Source of the DNA: Enterococcus sp.
GTDB lineage: Bacteria > Bacillota > Bacilli > Lactobacillales > Enterococcaceae
DNA: 64,000 bases
Assembly: GCF_022711995.1 (NCBI RefSeq)
Contig: NZ_JALAHI010000041.1
Coordinates: forward strand, 1-64,000
Reading direction: 5' to 3'
Position numbers and translations under genes: made by a program. Under the pieces are notes generated by a model. It was not told where the DNA came from. It saw nothing but the letters and a program-made list of their open reading frames with translations, and did no database searches. How positions within the stretch are numbered: the first letter of the stretch is position 1; each line of letters starts with the position of its first letter. Shown here piece by piece: positions 63,056 to 64,000 of this stretch.

Positions 63056-64000
63056 TTAGTTCATCGTAAGAAAATCTGCGATTGGCCCTAATGCCAATGC
63101 AGGGAGAAAACTTAATGCTCCAATCACCAAAATCACGATCATCAACATCGTGATGAACGTCGGATTGACGGTCGAAAGCGTGCCGTCATTGACAGCAACT
63201 TTCTTTTTACGTCCCATGTTTTCAGCCAAAAATAAAATGGCGACGATGGGAATATAGCGAGAAAAAAGCATCAGTCCGCTACCTAAGACATTCAAGAATG
63301 GGGTATCTGCTAACAGCCCATTAAATGCACTGCCGTTGTTGTTCGCCAACGAGGTTGCTCCATATAGCAGCTCGCTAAATCCGTGAGCCCCTTTGTTGGT
63401 CAACCATTCTAGGATATCCGGATGCATCGCAAGCGCCATCGCCCCAAACAGTGTCAGCAGAAGCGGCGTCAAAATCACTAAACTGGCCATTTTGATGTCA
63501 AAGGCTTCGATTTTCTTGCCTAAGTATTCTGGCGTCCGTCCAACAAGCAGTCCGGCAATGAACACTGCCAAAAGCAGAAATGCTAACATTCCATAAAGTC
63601 CGCTACCGACACCACCAAAAATGATTTCTCCTAACTGCATAAGAAACATCGGCAAAACGCCACCTAATGGGGTAAAGCTATCCAGCATCGCATTGACTGA
63701 CCCATTGGAAGCCGCCGTGGTACTGACAGCCCACAAACTTGACCAACCAATTCCAAAACGCATTTCCTTGCCTTCCAGATTCGCTGAACCAACGACATTG
63801 TTAAAAATCGGTCCATAGTTTTCACTGATCAATACGCCTAAGAAAGCCGCAAACAGAAAGAACAGCGAAACAAATAAAATTGTTCGTCCTTGTTTCCAGT
63901 CTTTTACCCAAAAGCCAAAAGCGAAAATCAATGCCGCTGGCAAGAGGAGAATGGCTAAATTCTCGATAAAGTTTGAAAAAATCGTCGGATTCTCAAATGG
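63056..64000 (-). CDS. kdpA: KdpA potassium channel subunit (partial, N-terminal part outside window)
   Basis: The last 314 codons are present. The visible part covers the C-terminal half of the usual 560 residues, including selectivity-filter-like stretches [17 protein letters not shown] and [16 protein letters not shown]. It forms the potassium path of the pump. The frame is open to the right edge with no start that fits, so the gene continues outside. Confidence 0.95.
   Translation of the reverse strand, partial: PFENPTIFSNFIENLAILLLPAALIFAFGFWVKDWKQGRTILFVSLFFLFAAFLGVLISENYGPIFNNVVGSANLEGKEMRFGIGWSSLWAVSTTAASNGSVNAMLDSFTPLGGVLPMFLMQLGEIIFGGVGSGLYGMLAFLLLAVFIAGLLVGRTPEYLGKKIEAFDIKMASLVILTPLLLTLFGAMALAMHPDILEWLTNKGAHGFSELLYGATSLANNNGSAFNGLLADTPFLNVLGSGLMLFSRYIPIVAILFLAENMGRKKKVAVNDGTLSTVNPTFITMLMIVILVIGALSFLPALALGPIADFLTMN

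Overview
The window is about 64 kb of low-GC Gram-positive chromosome packed with sugar-use genes. Gene content (PTS and ABC sugar importers, CcpA-type cre boxes, xylose isomerase pathway, Kdp potassium pump, strong AGGAGG ribosome sites) and protein style point to an Enterococcus. A plant- or gut-associated species of the casseliflavus/gallinarum type is my inference; no rRNA gene is present to prove it. No tRNA, rRNA, CRISPR, phage or intact insertion sequence was seen.

Layout. 1-3700: an ABC sugar importer (cut at the left edge) read leftward, divergent from an AraC-type regulator. 3854-8147: a leftward beta-glucoside operon, rpiR regulator, GH1 phospho-beta-glucosidase and PTS IIBCA. 8523-13182: a GH65 phosphorylase, a rightward amidohydrolase and an aldo/keto reductase. 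13374-21125: an alpha-1,6-mannan module (ROK sugar kinase, GH125 exo-mannosidase, GH76 endo-mannanase, complete ABC importer) divergent from a GntR-LacI hybrid regulator. 21254-26230: a nucleoside-salvage operon (nucleoside hydrolase, DcuC-type transporter, GNAT protein, ribokinase) with a LacI regulator and two perfect operators.

26471-48452 reads as one extended plant-hemicellulose region: SGNH esterase, GH29 alpha-fucosidase, alpha/beta esterase, ABC importer, YesL and YesM sensor kinase, GH43, GH31 alpha-xylosidase, ROK kinase, YesN response regulator, GH1 beta-glucosidase, then xylA, xylB and xylR. Together these enzymes would strip fucose, xylose, arabinose/xylose and glucose from imported, acetylated oligosaccharides such as xyloglucan fragments, and feed the xylose to xylulose 5-phosphate. 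48649-50357 holds an AraC regulator with a drug/metabolite exporter. 50620-56625 is a second beta-glucoside operon (PTS IIC, GH3, LacI, GH1) behind a 30-bp perfect palindrome. 56829-57032 is a broken gene remnant. 57151-64000 is kdpABCDE, with kdpA cut by the right edge.

Control is layered: near every sugar operon there is a local regulator plus a cre-like site for carbon catabolite repression. Many intergenic gaps hold long hairpins, and some of these belong to dispersed repeat families that sit just after stop codons.
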